The notes under the pieces are model-generated. The model saw only the letters and a list, made by a program, of their open reading frames with translations. It was not told the DNA's origin and ran no database searches. Source: Verrucomicrobiales bacterium (GTDB lineage: Bacteria; Verrucomicrobiota; Verrucomicrobiia; Verrucomicrobiales; DEV007). Taken from it: a DNA stretch of 12,469 nt. Made by a program: the position numbers and the translations under genes. The stretch is taken from contig JALRFZ010000070.1 in NCBI GenBank assembly GCA_023253615.1, positions 1 through 12,469 of the forward strand, read 5' to 3'. Shown in pieces: positions 1 through 7,011 of this stretch. How positions within the stretch are numbered: the first letter of the stretch is position 1; every line of letters starts with the position of its first letter.

Positions 1-327
1 GGCGACACCCTCACCCTCGATGGCGGGATGCCGCGATCCCTCTCCGAGCTTTACCGGCGGGACGCTCCCGCCGATCTGCAGGAGCGGCATTTCCCGCTCG
101 GGCTGGAGAACGATTTCGCCCTCGCCCAGCTCGACTGGCTCCGAGCCATCGAGCGCTGCGTCCAGCCCGAATGCAGCGGAGCCGAAGGCCTCCGCGATCT
201 CGCCTGCGCCTACGCCATCGTCGAATCGGCGAAGGCCGGACGCGAAGTGAACATCAGCGAAATCGAATCGGGGGAACTGCGATCCTATCAAATTCCCATC
301 GATCAACGCTTCGGCCTGACTCCCTGA
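1..327 (+). CDS. Gfo/Idh/MocA-family oxidoreductase, C-terminal part only
   Basis: The frame is open from the first base to a TGA at 325-327, giving the last 108 residues of a protein that begins before the window. The end of the fragment has the look of the C-terminal domain of Gfo/Idh/MocA NAD(P)-dependent sugar/inositol-type dehydrogenases: a DWLRAIE helix, then a SGAEGLRDLACAYAIVESA helix (the usual 'seeGlrdlalayAilESa' region) followed by GREV and a closing YQIPIDQRFGL. The N-terminal Rossmann fold and the EKP motif are outside the window, so cofactor and substrate cannot be judged. It lies upstream of a second oxidoreductase on the same strand, 91 bp away, and the spacer is filled by short tandem repeats. 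Family assignment is fairly sure; substrate is unknown. Confidence 0.8.
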   Translation, partial: GDTLTLDGGMPRSLSELYRRDAPADLQERHFPLGLENDFALAQLDWLRAIERCVQPECSGAEGLRDLACAYAIVESAKAGREVNISEIESGELRSYQIPIDQRFGLTP

Positions 328-390
328 ACTCCACCACTCCACCACTCCACCACTCCACCACTCCACCACTCCACCACTCCACCACTCCAC
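328..390. repeat. 8-bp tandem repeat ACTCCACC, about 7.9 copies
   Basis: Starting on the base after the stop codon of the upstream oxidoreductase, the octamer ACTCCACC is repeated without a mismatch: seven full copies (328-383) and seven of eight bases of an eighth (384-390). It is intergenic on both strands as far as I can tell. The start of the next gene lies beyond it, so a change in copy number would alter the spacer, not the reading frame. Confidence 0.95.
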
Positions 391-411
391 GTGACCCGTG
401 ACCCGTGACCC
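391..411. repeat. 7-bp tandem repeat GTGACCC, three copies
   Basis: Directly abutting the octamer array are three perfect copies of GTGACCC (391-397, 398-404, 405-411), followed by CCTCTCCC and the ATG at 419. Since the unit is 7 bp, the three GTG triplets fall in three different frames; only the one at 398 is in frame with the downstream gene. Confidence 0.92.
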
Positions 412-418
412 CTCTCCC

Positions 419-1417
419 ATGACCCACCGCATCATCACCCTCGGCCTCCACCACGACCACGTCTGGAGCAACCTCGAAGAACTCGCCGCGACCGGCCGCG
501 CCGAACTCGTCGGAGCCGCCGACGCCGATGCGGAATTGCTCGCCAAATACCGCGACCGCTTCTCCGGGGAAACCACGGCATCCTACGACGATCTGCTTTC
601 CCGCGACGGGCTCACCGCCGCCTACATTTTCGGCAGCAACAAACTCAGCGAGGATCTCACGGTGCAGGCCTGCGAGCGCGGGCTCCACTGTCTCGTTGAA
701 AAACCCATGGCCGCGACGCTCGCAGGCGCGGAGCGCATGCTCGCCGCGGCCCGGGAGAACGGGGTGCGCCTCATGATCAACTGGCCCTTCACCTGGTGGC
801 CGCAGCTCCGCCACGGCATCTACATGGCCCAGGCCGGGGAGCTCGGCCGGATCTGGCAGGTACGCTACCGCGCCGCCCACCAGGGGCCGGTCGAGCTCGG
901 TTGCTCGCGGCAGTTCTGCGAATGGCTCTACGACGCGGAACTCAACGGAGCCGGTGCGCTGATGGATTACTGCTGCTATGGCGCGGTGCTCGCGGATGTT
1001 TTGTTAGGGCGACCCGAAGCCGTTACCGGTCTGCGGGTCCGCACGGGATTGAAACCCACGCTTTCCATCGAGGACAACGCCATCCTCGTGCTGAAGTATC
1101 CCGACGCCCTCGCCACGACCGAGGCAAGCTGGACCCAGATCGGCCATCTCACCAGCTACAGCACGACGATCTACGGCAGCACCGGCACGGTGCACATCGA
1201 GCCCGGTCATGAAGGCCGCATCCTCCACGCCACCGCGGAGCATCCCGACGGGATCATCCTGACCGTGCCCCCGCAGCCCGACCACTTGCGGAATGCGAGC
1301 CTCCACTTCCTCGCCGCGATCGAGGATACCTCCCTGGCGATCCATCCCCTCTGTGACGCCGACCACGGCTGCAACGCCCAGTGGATCCTCGAAGAAGGCA
1401 TCCGCGCGACCGCTTGA
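419..1417 (+). CDS. Gfo/Idh/MocA-family NAD(P)-dependent oxidoreductase
   Basis: A 332-residue protein of the length usual for this family. The N-terminal Rossmann domain starts at once (IITLGL, then HHDHVW at residues 11-16) and the family EKP signature with the active-site lysine is at 94-96 (VEKPMA). The C-terminal alpha/beta domain contains GAGALMDYCCYGAVLADVL (177-195), matching the GGGaLmDxGCY form of the second conserved motif, where the histidine of other members is replaced by a Cys-Tyr pair. Members oxidise or reduce sugars, inositols and related polyols with NAD(P); the substrate cannot be read here. I chose the ATG at 419 over an in-frame GTG at 398 because the latter lies inside a 7-bp tandem repeat and would add a non-family TRDPSP prefix. 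No Shine-Dalgarno is seen. The gene follows another family member and converges on lpxD, 49 bp away. Confidence 0.88.
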   Translation: MTHRIITLGLHHDHVWSNLEELAATGRAELVGAADADAELLAKYRDRFSGETTASYDDLLSRDGLTAAYIFGSNKLSEDLTVQACERGLHCLVEKPMAATLAGAERMLAAARENGVRLMINWPFTWWPQLRHGIYMAQAGELGRIWQVRYRAAHQGPVELGCSRQFCEWLYDAELNGAGALMDYCCYGAVLADVLLGRPEAVTGLRVRTGLKPTLSIEDNAILVLKYPDALATTEASWTQIGHLTSYSTTIYGSTGTVHIEPGHEGRILHATAEHPDGIILTVPPQPDHLRNASLHFLAAIEDTSLAIHPLCDADHGCNAQWILEEGIRATA

Positions 1418-1453
1418 TCCTGCGACCCCGCGATCCTCCGTCCCTGCGACTCC
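1414..1453. repeat. Degenerate 8-bp tandem array after the second oxidoreductase gene
   Basis: Beginning in the last codon and stop of the oxidoreductase, five consecutive octamers can be laid out: TTGATCCT, GCGACCCC, GCGATCCT, CCGTCCCT, GCGACTCC. They share a GCGAYCCY-like pattern with several mismatches, resembling a decayed version of the kind of array found after the upstream oxidoreductase. It fills most of the short spacer before the lpxD stop. Confidence 0.6.
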
Positions 1454-1466
1454 GTCAAGGGGCCGA

Positions 1467-2504
1467 TCACTCCGCACCTTGACCGAGCCGTGACTCCAGA
1501 TCCTTGACCCGCTTCAGAAGATTCCCGAGCTGCTTCACGCGCATCGCATCACGTCGATCTTCCTTCAAGGTGCGCGCCGGATAACCGAAGTAGGTCCCCC
1601 CCGGCTCGTCGATCGAGGAGATAACGCCGCTGCGCCCGCCGAAGGTGACGCGGTCCGCGATGGTGAGATGGCCCGCCACGCCACACTGCGCCGCGAGCAC
1701 CACGTAATCACCGATCCGCGTGCTGCCCGAGATGCCCGTCTGCGCGACGATGATGCAGTGTTTCCCGATGAGGCAGTTGTGCCCGATCTGCACCTGGTTG
1801 TCGATTTTCGTGCCTTCGCCGATCACCGTCTCGCCAAAGCGCGCCCGGTCGATCGTGGTCGAGGCCCCAATCTCCACATCGTCGCCGATCCGGACGATCC
1901 CGAGCTGCTCGATCTTGCGGTGGCGTCCCTCGACAAATTCGAAACCAAAGCCATCCGCCCCGACGACGACACCGGGATGGAGGATGACACGGTCACCGAC
2001 AAGACAGCCCTGACAAATCGTCACGTTCGGTCCGATCGCACAGTCCTCCCCGATCACGGCACCTTCGCCGACGACGGCACCCGCTCCGATGCGGGTCCCT
2101 TTCCCAATCCGTGCACCGCGCTGCACCGAGGCATTTGGTCCGATCGATACCACCGGATCCACCGTCGCCTCCGGATCGACGTAGGCTGCCGGGGAAATCC
2201 CCGCGACAAAGGGCGGCGGCAGGGTACCGTAGGCCCGCACGATCTGGTCGAACGCGAGGATCGGATTCGCCACCGCGACGAGGGCACCGGCGTGATCCGC
2301 CTTCACTTCGCCCTCCGCCGGCACGAGCACCAGACCCGCCCGTGTCCGCTCGAGCTGCTCACGGTATTTGGCGTTTCCGAAAAAGCTGACACACGAGGCA
2401 TCAGCCTGATCGAGCGCCGCGAAGTTCGTCAGTTCGCGCGTCTCGTCTCCGCGGAGGAGACGCCCCTCCACCATTGCCGTGATGGCACCGACCGTGGTTT
2501 TCAT
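1467..2504 (-). CDS. lpxD: UDP-3-O-acylglucosamine N-acyltransferase LpxD
   Basis: This 345-residue protein catalyses the third step of lipid A synthesis: transfer of a 3-hydroxyacyl chain from acyl-ACP to the 2-amino group of UDP-3-O-acylglucosamine, in the cytoplasm. The N-terminal uridine-binding-type domain (about 1-100, with [12 protein letters not shown] at 40-51) is followed by a left-handed beta-helix of hexapeptide repeats (about 105-305: [24 protein letters not shown] and so on). The conserved DGFGF (184-188) and the catalytic-histidine motif QIGHNCLIG (His242) are intact. The C-terminal tail after YPARTLKED is a charged helix, as usual for trimeric LpxD. The ATG at 2504 starts the canonical N-terminus; a TTG at 2525 in frame sits in a terminator-like stem and is unlikely. 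It is the last gene of the bamA-skp-lpxD series and lies 78 bp after skp. Confidence 0.96.
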   Translation of the reverse strand: MKTTVGAITAMVEGRLLRGDETRELTNFAALDQADASCVSFFGNAKYREQLERTRAGLVLVPAEGEVKADHAGALVAVANPILAFDQIVRAYGTLPPPFVAGISPAAYVDPEATVDPVVSIGPNASVQRGARIGKGTRIGAGAVVGEGAVIGEDCAIGPNVTICQGCLVGDRVILHPGVVVGADGFGFEFVEGRHRKIEQLGIVRIGDDVEIGASTTIDRARFGETVIGEGTKIDNQVQIGHNCLIGKHCIIVAQTGISGSTRIGDYVVLAAQCGVAGHLTIADRVTFGGRSGVISSIDEPGGTYFGYPARTLKEDRRDAMRVKQLGNLLKRVKDLESRLGQGAE

Positions 2505-2523
2505 CTTGAGGAATCCGGGAAAC

Positions 2524-2563
2524 AAAAAAGAGGTTCCGGTGCCAGACCAAGAACCCCTTTTTT
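2524..2563 (-). terminator. Intrinsic terminator-like hairpin between skp and lpxD
   Basis: On the minus strand, about 20 nt after the skp stop, AAAAAAGGGGTTC (2563-2551) pairs with GAACCTCTTTTTT (2536-2524): 13 pairs including one G-U, a 14-nt loop, and a run of six U at the 3' side. The A-run on the other arm makes it potentially bidirectional, though the plus-strand version has an A-C mismatch. It lies 19 nt before the lpxD start codon, so lpxD is probably expressed by read-through; the spacer leaves almost no room for a promoter after the stem. Confidence 0.75.
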
Positions 2564-2582
2564 CAATTCAGGCGGAACAATC

Positions 2583-3182
2583 TCAGTTCGTCGAGGTCGT
2601 CGCCGGCGCACCCGCGTTCAGGGCGGCAATGACATCGGTGGTGAGATCTTTCACGTTCGCCGAGGTGTAGAGAATCGCCTTGTTGGCCTTGGGAAGGAAG
2701 GACTTGTCGAAGACGAGGTCGAGCCCCTGGGCCTGCACGATGCCATCGACGGTCTTTTTGATCTCGTCCACGAGCGTGGCTTCCATCTCCTGGCGGGCGG
2801 TCATGACCTCCGCCGAGGCCTTTCGCTGGGCGTCCGAGATTTCCTTGCCCTTGGCATTGCGCTCCTGGAAGAGGGCCTGGAGCTTCTCGAGAGCCTCCTT
2901 GCGCTTCGACTCGGCGAGGGAAGTGTCCTTGTAGACGGCGTCGAGCTCCGCCATCTGGTTCGTCATCTGCTGATAGGCGGCCTGGCGCTCGTCGAGATTC
3001 TTGCGCTTCTCGTCGGCGAGATCGTTGATCTCCTTCACCTGGATCTCGGTCTTGTAGTACTTGTTGAGCGCCTCCTGCATGTCGACGACGGCGATCTTGA
3101 TGGGCGCGTCCTGGGCGGAGACGGAAGCGCCCGCGAACGGCAGGACAAGGGCGGCGAGAAGGATGGGCAGGTGGCGTTTCAT
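2583..3182 (-). CDS. skp: Periplasmic chaperone Skp/OmpH family
   Basis: A 199-residue secreted protein. Residues 1-23 form a signal peptide (MKRHLP, hydrophobic LLAALVLPFAGA, VSA before QDAP). The mature part opens with the family strand IKIAVVDMQEAL (28-39), runs through a long charged, heptad-rich coiled-coil arm (about 40-145; many KR/DE, e.g. EKRKNLDERQ) and returns with GLDLVFDKS (153-161), ILYTS and VKDLTTDVIAALN (177-189), the typical OmpH ending. Skp is a trimeric 'jellyfish' chaperone that holds unfolded outer-membrane proteins on the way to the BAM complex. The tail GAPATTSTN is low complexity. The start at 3182 was chosen because it gives a clean signal peptide; the upstream in-frame TTG at 3209 adds non-signal residues. 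Located between bamA and lpxD, as in proteobacteria. Confidence 0.93.
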   Translation of the reverse strand: MKRHLPILLAALVLPFAGASVSAQDAPIKIAVVDMQEALNKYYKTEIQVKEINDLADEKRKNLDERQAAYQQMTNQMAELDAVYKDTSLAESKRKEALEKLQALFQERNAKGKEISDAQRKASAEVMTARQEMEATLVDEIKKTVDGIVQAQGLDLVFDKSFLPKANKAILYTSANVKDLTTDVIAALNAGAPATTSTN

Positions 3183-3216
3183 GGGGTTCGGTTCGGAAAG
3201 GGCTTTCAATCGGACG

Positions 3217-3250
3217 AAAAAGGCCGGAGCATCTTTGTTGCCGCCCGGCC
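3217..3250 (-). terminator. Intrinsic terminator-like hairpin between bamA and skp
   Basis: Read on the minus strand, GGCCGGGC (3250-3243) pairs with GCtCCGGCC (3230-3222) with a single bulged U, a 12-nt loop, and then UUUUU (3221-3217). This is the classical form of a Rho-independent terminator, oriented to stop transcription coming from bamA. It ends about 35 nt before the skp ATG, so it may act as a partial terminator or attenuator that lowers skp-lpxD expression relative to bamA. Confidence 0.72.
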
Positions 3251-3266
3251 CTTGTTCAAACGCGGC

Positions 3267-3301
3267 GGAGCCGTGGTTTCTTAGAAATTCTCCACGGCTC
3301 C
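3267..3301 (-). other. Perfect 10-bp inverted repeat just after bamA
   Basis: GGAGCCGTGG (3267-3276) and CCACGGCTCC (3292-3301) are perfect inverse complements around a 15-nt loop, ending 9 nt from the bamA stop codon. There is no T-run on either side, so it does not look like an intrinsic terminator by itself. A 3'-end stabilising stem for bamA mRNA, or a helper of the terminator 17 nt further downstream, is possible. Confidence 0.65.
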
Positions 3302-3310
3302 TGCTCGGGA

Positions 3311-5617
3311 TCAGAAGGTCGCACCCATCGTGAACTGGAAGCGGCCGCCATCGTCGTCGTTGAACGTGTCGGTCTGGAGCGGGAAGGCGTAGTCGAGACG
3401 GACCGGAGCGCTGCCGAGCACAAAGAGGCGGAGGCCGATACCCCAGTCGGAGTTCATGCCGCCCTCGATCGAACCGACCGGACCATCGCTGACTTCACCC
3501 ACATCGTAGAAGGTGGCGAAACGGATCTTCTCAACCACGGGGATCGATGCCTCGATCGTTCCATACCAGGAGGTGTTGCCTCCGAGGACCTCGCCACTGA
3601 CCGGATCGCGCGGACCCACGTCGCGGAAGTCGAAACCACGGAGGGTGTTCGCGCCACCGAGGAAGTGGCGCGTGAAGATGTGGTCGCCATTGGCCGACTG
3701 GTTGAACTCCCCGTTCAGGCTGAGGATGATGTCGTAGGGCAGGGTGAAGTATTGCGCGGCGGTGACCGTGGCGATGGTGTCATCGACGTCGCCGCCGAGA
3801 CCGGCGAACTCAAAGCCGGCCGACACCTTGTTCCCTTCGCGGGGCAGGAAGACGTTGTCGCGGGTGTCGCGGACGATGCTGGCACCGAGCGAGCTCTTGA
3901 AGAAGTCTCCCTCCTCGGCCTGGAAGGCGGGGGAGGCGTTGGCGTCGGCGTCGATCTCGATCTGCTCGGCGCGGTAATCACCCACGATGTAGGTGAATTC
4001 CCCGACCGACTTGCGCAGCGAGAGGGCCGCACCGTAGTTGGTCTGGTCGAACTGGTCGCTCAGGAAGAGAAGATCGCGGTAATAGAGCTCCGTGGTGAAG
4101 GCGAGACGCTGGCCGAAGAGCCAGGGCTCGGTGATCGCAACACTCGCATCGGTGCGCTCGGAACCCGCGCGGACGCTGAAGCGGAAGCGCTGGCCGGCAC
4201 CGGTGAAACCCGGCCAATCGAAGAGATCGAAGTTCGACTGGGTGATTTCGAAGAAGCCGGTGAGGTTGTCGATCGAGCTGAAGCCCGCGCCGAAGTTGAC
4301 GGTGCCGGTCGGCTTCTCGACGACGCGGATGAGGAGATCCTTCTCGTCGATGTAGCTCGTGTCGATCGGCATGATCTCGACGTTCGAGAAGTAGTTCATG
4401 TTCTCGAGACGGCGCTGGGTGACGTCGGTCTTGGTGGTGTCGTACATCTGACCGGGCTCGAGGGGCAGCTCGCGGCGGATCACGTGATCCTTCGTTTTCT
4501 CGTTCCCTTCGATGTGCACCTGACCCACCTTGTAGGCACGGCCCTCGGTGACGTCGAGGACGACCCGGACACTGCCGTTGCCGGCATCATCGAGACGGGG
4601 CGTGACACGGGCCTCGGCGTAACCGCGGCGGCCGTACTGGTCGGTGATGAGCTTGATGTCGTCCTTGAGCTTGTTGCCCGCGAAGGAATGTCCGGCCTCG
4701 GTCTTGAGGTAGGGAAGGACATCGTTCTGCATGTCGAGGACGGTGATCCCGGTGATCCCGATGGAATCGACCTGGTAGGTCTGGCCTTCCTCGATCGTGA
4801 AGATGACATCGACATACTTGGCATCGACGCGCATGCGCGAGACGTTCACGACCCGGGCGTTGAGGTAGCCGTTGTCGCGGTAGAAATCCTCGATGGCCCG
4901 GACATCCTGGGCGAGGGTCTCGGGGTCGGTCGAACCGGCCTTGCCGAACATCGTCGTGATGCTCTTCTCCTTCTGCGACATCTGATCCTTTAGACGGGCG
5001 GCGGGGAAGGCGGAATTGCCGACGAACTCGATGTTGCGCAGGACGCCCTGACTGCCTTCGTCGATCGAAAAGAGGACCTTGGAGTAACCTTCGGCGGTGG
5101 GGGCTCCGATCGAGTAGGTCACGGTTGCCTCGGAGAAGCCCTTCTTGCGATACATCTCCTGGATCTCCTCGCGGGCGGTCTGGAGGACGGATTCGTTGAT
5201 CGGCTTGTTCACGTCGAGATCCACTTTGCCGGCGAGTTTCGAAGTCTCGATGAGGGTGTTCCCGACGAATTCGACACCACCATAGACGGCGCGGGTCTGG
5301 GCCACGACGATGACCTTGACGCCACCGGCCGCCTGCTCGGCAAGGATGCGGACATTCTCGACATCGCCGCTCGCGTAGAGATTCTTCACGTCCTCATCGA
5401 CCTGGGCCATGGTGAGCTTGTCCCCGACCCGGGTGGACATGTGGGAAAGGAGACGTTCGGGAGCGACCGTCTGGTTGCCGACATATTGAACGTCGATGGA
5501 CTTGACAATCGCGCCCTCCTGGGCGGCGGAGATTCCCGCCATCAGGGTGAGGCCACAGGCCAGCAACGCAAGGGCGCGGGAAGTGAATCGGTTGCGATCG
5601 GTTCTCGGTAAATTCAT
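3311..5617 (-). CDS. bamA: Outer-membrane protein assembly factor BamA
   Basis: A 768-residue Omp85-family protein, the core of the BAM complex that folds and inserts beta-barrel proteins in the outer membrane. A signal peptide covers about residues 1-32 (hydrophobic ALALLACGLTLMAGI, ISAAQ cleavage region). Five POTRA domains follow, at roughly 36-107, 108-189, 190-279, 280-359 and 360-437, each recognisable by an opening strand such as VGNQT, FVGNTL, FVGNSAF, GITG or IEGNEKT and a GY/GF-containing helix-strand unit. The barrel runs from about 438 to 768, with the Omp85 loop-6 motif as LRGF (659-662) and a C-terminal phenylalanine, the usual beta-signal end. The ATG at 5617 is chosen because it starts the signal peptide; an in-frame GTG at 5692 lies at a candidate promoter and adds an unlikely prefix. 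First gene of the bamA-skp-lpxD cluster, divergent from ruvB. Confidence 0.96.
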   Translation of the reverse strand: MNLPRTDRNRFTSRALALLACGLTLMAGISAAQEGAIVKSIDVQYVGNQTVAPERLLSHMSTRVGDKLTMAQVDEDVKNLYASGDVENVRILAEQAAGGVKVIVVAQTRAVYGGVEFVGNTLIETSKLAGKVDLDVNKPINESVLQTAREEIQEMYRKKGFSEATVTYSIGAPTAEGYSKVLFSIDEGSQGVLRNIEFVGNSAFPAARLKDQMSQKEKSITTMFGKAGSTDPETLAQDVRAIEDFYRDNGYLNARVVNVSRMRVDAKYVDVIFTIEEGQTYQVDSIGITGITVLDMQNDVLPYLKTEAGHSFAGNKLKDDIKLITDQYGRRGYAEARVTPRLDDAGNGSVRVVLDVTEGRAYKVGQVHIEGNEKTKDHVIRRELPLEPGQMYDTTKTDVTQRRLENMNYFSNVEIMPIDTSYIDEKDLLIRVVEKPTGTVNFGAGFSSIDNLTGFFEITQSNFDLFDWPGFTGAGQRFRFSVRAGSERTDASVAITEPWLFGQRLAFTTELYYRDLLFLSDQFDQTNYGAALSLRKSVGEFTYIVGDYRAEQIEIDADANASPAFQAEEGDFFKSSLGASIVRDTRDNVFLPREGNKVSAGFEFAGLGGDVDDTIATVTAAQYFTLPYDIILSLNGEFNQSANGDHIFTRHFLGGANTLRGFDFRDVGPRDPVSGEVLGGNTSWYGTIEASIPVVEKIRFATFYDVGEVSDGPVGSIEGGMNSDWGIGLRLFVLGSAPVRLDYAFPLQTDTFNDDDGGRFQFTMGATF

Positions 5618-5693
5618 CGGCAAAATTGAAAAGTGTTTCGTGGCGGTGACGCGGTGTTTGTGCGGACTCCGGGGAGCCCTAAAGAAACCCACT

Positions 5694-5721
5694 TAGATAG
5701 AACCTCACGGCCCTACGTCAA
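5694..5721 (-). promoter_or_regulatory. Candidate sigma70-type promoter for bamA
   Basis: On the minus strand TTGACG (5721-5716, five of six to the -35 consensus) is followed after 16 bp by TATCTA (5699-5694, weak -10). Transcription would begin about 70 nt before the bamA ATG. Consensus matching only; promoter rules in this phylum are not certain. Confidence 0.35.
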
Positions 5722-5844
5722 GCTGGATTTTCCTCCGGCACCCAAGCGCAAAGGCAGGAATCGAGCCAACTAAACGACCGATTCCCCTTCCCTGCAATCG
5801 ATTATCGTAAATCACAGGTCACGCAAGCGAAACCTATCGACTTT

Positions 5845-5850
5845 TATAAT
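5845..5850 (+). promoter_or_regulatory. Candidate -10 element (TATAAT) for ruvB
   Basis: A perfect TATAAT lies in the AT-rich island about 97 bp before the ruvB GTG. No good -35 is found at 16-18 bp upstream, so either the -35 is weak or a neighbouring TATCTT (5859-5864), with TCGACT (5837-5842) 16 bp upstream of it, is used instead. Confidence 0.4.
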
Positions 5851-5946
5851 TTTTAGGCTATCTTTATTTTCTGGAAATCTTGATCATCAGGTTATCCTAC
5901 CCATCCGGTTCCCGTTTCATCCAATCCCTCACTCGTTTCCCCGACC

Positions 5947-6975
5947 GTGCCCACCGCCCCCTCCAACGACCCGTCGAGCCAGCCCGCACGCGACTTCGAG
6001 CAGAGTCTGCGGCCGCCGGACTTCGAGGAATTCTGCGGCCAGGCGAAGGTAAAGGAGCGTCTCATGCTGATGGTCGAGGCGGCGAAGGGCCGGGGTGACG
6101 CCCTTGATCACGTCCTCCTCTGCGGTCCGCCCGGCCTCGGCAAGACCACCCTCGCCCACATCCTCGCGCGCGCTTTCGGCACCGAAATCCACCTCACGAG
6201 CGGTCCCCAGATTGAGAAAGCCGGCGATCTCGCGGGGATTCTGACGAATTTGCAACACGGCGATTTCCTCTTCATCGACGAAATCCACCGGCTCCACCCC
6301 GCCATCGAGGAGTACCTCTATCCGGCGATGGAGGACTACAAGCTCGACATCATCATCGACTCCGGCCCTTCGGCGCGGTCCATCTCGCTCTCCCTCCCCA
6401 AATTCACCCTCGTCGGGGCGACGACCAAGGCCGGGATGCTCACCAGGCCGCTCCTTTCCCGCTTCGGGATCACGAACCGGCTCGATTATTATTCGCCGGA
6501 GGAACTCGTCATCATCATCCGGCGCTCGGCCTCTCTCCTTGGCGTGCCGATCGAGGATGCGGGAGCCCTCGAGATCGGTGCCCGCAGCCGCGGCACCCCG
6601 CGCATCGCCAACGGCCTCCTCCGCTGGGTGCGCGACTACGCCCAGGTCCGCGCCGACAACGTCATCACCCGCGATGTCGCACGGGCCGCCCTCGCCATGC
6701 TCGACATCGACGAGGACGGACTCGACGAGATGGACAAACGCATCCTCGAAGCCGTCGTCCACAAATACCATGGCGGCCCCGTCGGGATCAATTCCATCGC
6801 CGTGGCCGTCGGGGAGGACGAAGCGACCATCAATGAGGTCTACGAGCCCTACCTGATCCTGAAAGGTTATCTGAAGCGCACCCCGCGCGGACGCACCGCC
6901 CTGCCCATCGCCTATTTGAAACTCGGCCTCACTCCACCCGCCGGAGCCGGAGGCGACCAGCCCAGCCTGTTTTAA
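5947..6975 (+). CDS. ruvB: Holliday junction branch-migration DNA helicase RuvB
   Basis: A 342-residue AAA+ ATPase that drives branch migration of Holliday junctions with RuvA. Family landmarks are complete: [12 protein letters not shown] (21-32), Walker [10 protein letters not shown] (60-68), Walker B FIDEIH (109-114), the [11 protein letters not shown] sensor-1 stretch (155-165), the arginine finger in LLSRFG (Arg172), and the C-terminal winged-helix domain ending in [19 protein letters not shown]. The start is GTG at 5947; no ATG exists in frame upstream, and the next ATG, just before the Walker A region, would remove conserved residues. No Shine-Dalgarno is seen. ruvA and ruvC are not in the window. 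It is divergent from bamA, and a membrane protein of unknown function follows 36 bp downstream on the same strand. Confidence 0.97.
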   Translation: MPTAPSNDPSSQPARDFEQSLRPPDFEEFCGQAKVKERLMLMVEAAKGRGDALDHVLLCGPPGLGKTTLAHILARAFGTEIHLTSGPQIEKAGDLAGILTNLQHGDFLFIDEIHRLHPAIEEYLYPAMEDYKLDIIIDSGPSARSISLSLPKFTLVGATTKAGMLTRPLLSRFGITNRLDYYSPEELVIIIRRSASLLGVPIEDAGALEIGARSRGTPRIANGLLRWVRDYAQVRADNVITRDVARAALAMLDIDEDGLDEMDKRILEAVVHKYHGGPVGINSIAVAVGEDEATINEVYEPYLILKGYLKRTPRGRTALPIAYLKLGLTPPAGAGGDQPSLF

Positions 6976-7011
6976 GTCCACACCGCCGCACCACCCCAGA
7001 CCCGCCCCGCC

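Larger units (their letters stand above)
5618..5946. promoter_or_regulatory. Divergent intergenic control region between bamA and ruvB
   Basis: This 329-bp spacer has no convincing gene. Its right half contains an AT-rich island: 5821-5900 has 27 G/C of 80 bases, while the surrounding genes are clearly GC-rich. It should carry the promoters of both bamA (leftward) and ruvB (rightward); the best candidates are listed separately. I looked for an E. coli-type SOS box before ruvB (CTG-N10-CAG with the usual symmetry) and saw none. Confidence 0.7.

Noticed and set aside
328..411. The tandem repeats considered as a CRISPR array or an origin iteron cluster.
   Set aside because: The units are contiguous with no spacers and are too short for CRISPR repeats; no replication gene is nearby to support iterons.
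1454..1483. Inverted repeat GTCAAGG (1454-1460) and CCTTGAC (1477-1483) between the convergent oxidoreductase and lpxD genes, considered as a terminator.
   Set aside because: The 7-bp stem has a 16-nt loop that contains the lpxD stop and lacks a T-run on either side; CTTGAC also recurs nearby at 1502-1507, so it may be chance.
1668..3284. A 538-codon plus-strand frame across lpxD and skp.
   Set aside because: Antisense to two well-supported genes; its D/H/R/L-rich product has no family features.
3665..4993. A 442-codon plus-strand frame within bamA.
   Set aside because: Antisense shadow of BamA, rich in V/D/E/G/L with no motif.
5750..5830. Search for an SOS/LexA box upstream of ruvB.
   Set aside because: AAATCACAGGTCACG and GATTATCGTAAATC show only partial symmetry and do not match the E. 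coli-type or Bacillus-type box; the phylum's own box is unknown to me.
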